Of a stretch of 12,596 nucleotides of DNA, positions 12,493 through 12,596 are shown one piece after another. Within the stretch, counting starts at the first letter, position 1; every line of letters starts with the position of its first letter. A program made the position numbers and the translations under genes. Below the pieces are notes generated by a model that saw nothing but the letters and a program-made list of their open reading frames with translations, ran no database searches and was not told where the DNA came from. The DNA is taken from contig JAZRDN010000001.1 of assembly GCA_045660295.1 (NCBI GenBank), positions 1 through 12,596 on the forward strand. Reading direction: 5' to 3'. The stretch is from RGIG8775 sp045660295 (GTDB lineage Bacteria > Bacillota > Clostridia > Oscillospirales > CAG-272).

Positions 12493-12596
12493 GCTGTCGC
12501 GAAAACGGGGCAGTGAAACGGTCATTGAAAATTGAACAACGAAGAGAGAAGTACAAGCATAATAAGTATGTGCGAGAACGGAACTCGAAAATTTCT
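12493..12596 (+). ncRNA. Leader transcript, probably 5' of a 16S rRNA gene (partial)
   Basis: The transcript from the promoter at 12458 runs off the window with no start codon behind a ribosome binding site. CATTGAAAATTGAACAACG (12524-12542) resembles the sequence found in the leaders of clostridial rRNA operons before mature 16S. The 16S gene itself is not in the window, so the assignment rests on promoter type and this motif. Confidence 0.65.

Overview
The window looks like chromosomal DNA of an anaerobic low-to-mid GC Firmicute, probably a gut-type Clostridia (Oscillospirales or Christensenellales-like). Supporting signs are a transketolase split into two genes, a ferritin-like rubrerythrin, an ECF-type ThiT behind a TPP riboswitch, a Gram-positive style Wzz and tyrosine-kinase pair made as two proteins, strong AGGAGG-like ribosome binding sites, and sigma-A promoters with exactly 17-bp spacers. 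No phage, plasmid, transposase or CRISPR gene is visible. The lineage is inferred from gene content alone.

Layout. 1-42 is probably the tail of an upstream gene. 46-415 is a hairpin-rich intergenic repeat with 12-bp terminal inverted repeats. 484-2345 is a promoter and the two transketolase subunits. 2414-3891 is mreC followed 2 bp later by endonuclease III, then a terminator. 4021-4395 is a second, diverged copy of the first repeat. 4470-6897 is a monocistronic gene with its own promoter, a 16-bp palindrome over the -10 box and a strong terminator. It encodes the most unusual protein here: zinc ribbon, helical region, TIR domain, BspA-type leucine-rich repeats and six transmembrane helices. 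7039-7753 is rubrerythrin on the minus strand with its promoter and terminator, and a small, possibly truncated ORF lies just upstream of it (7762-7953, minus). 7974-9692 is a TPP riboswitch operon of thiT and a radical SAM/SPASM enzyme. 9722-11337 is a promoter, a Wzz-like gene, a CpsD-like kinase gene and a terminator. 11368-11897 carries no convincing gene and is filled with inverted repeats and hairpins. 11921-12072 is tRNA-Glu(CTC) on the minus strand with promoter and terminator. 12102-12335 is a small uncharacterised minus-strand gene. The right end holds a very strong promoter and leader, most likely that of a ribosomal RNA operon whose 16S gene would start just outside.

How it fits together. 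Most of the window is housekeeping: pentose phosphate metabolism, cell-shape scaffold, base-excision repair, peroxide defence, thiamine uptake, surface polysaccharide control and translation RNAs. The accessory material is the TIR-LRR membrane protein, which is built like an immune or stress receptor, and a family of structured intergenic repeats. In two of these repeats the hairpin stems differ in sequence but still pair, which suggests selection on structure. The single gene joined to thiT under the riboswitch is the other functional puzzle.
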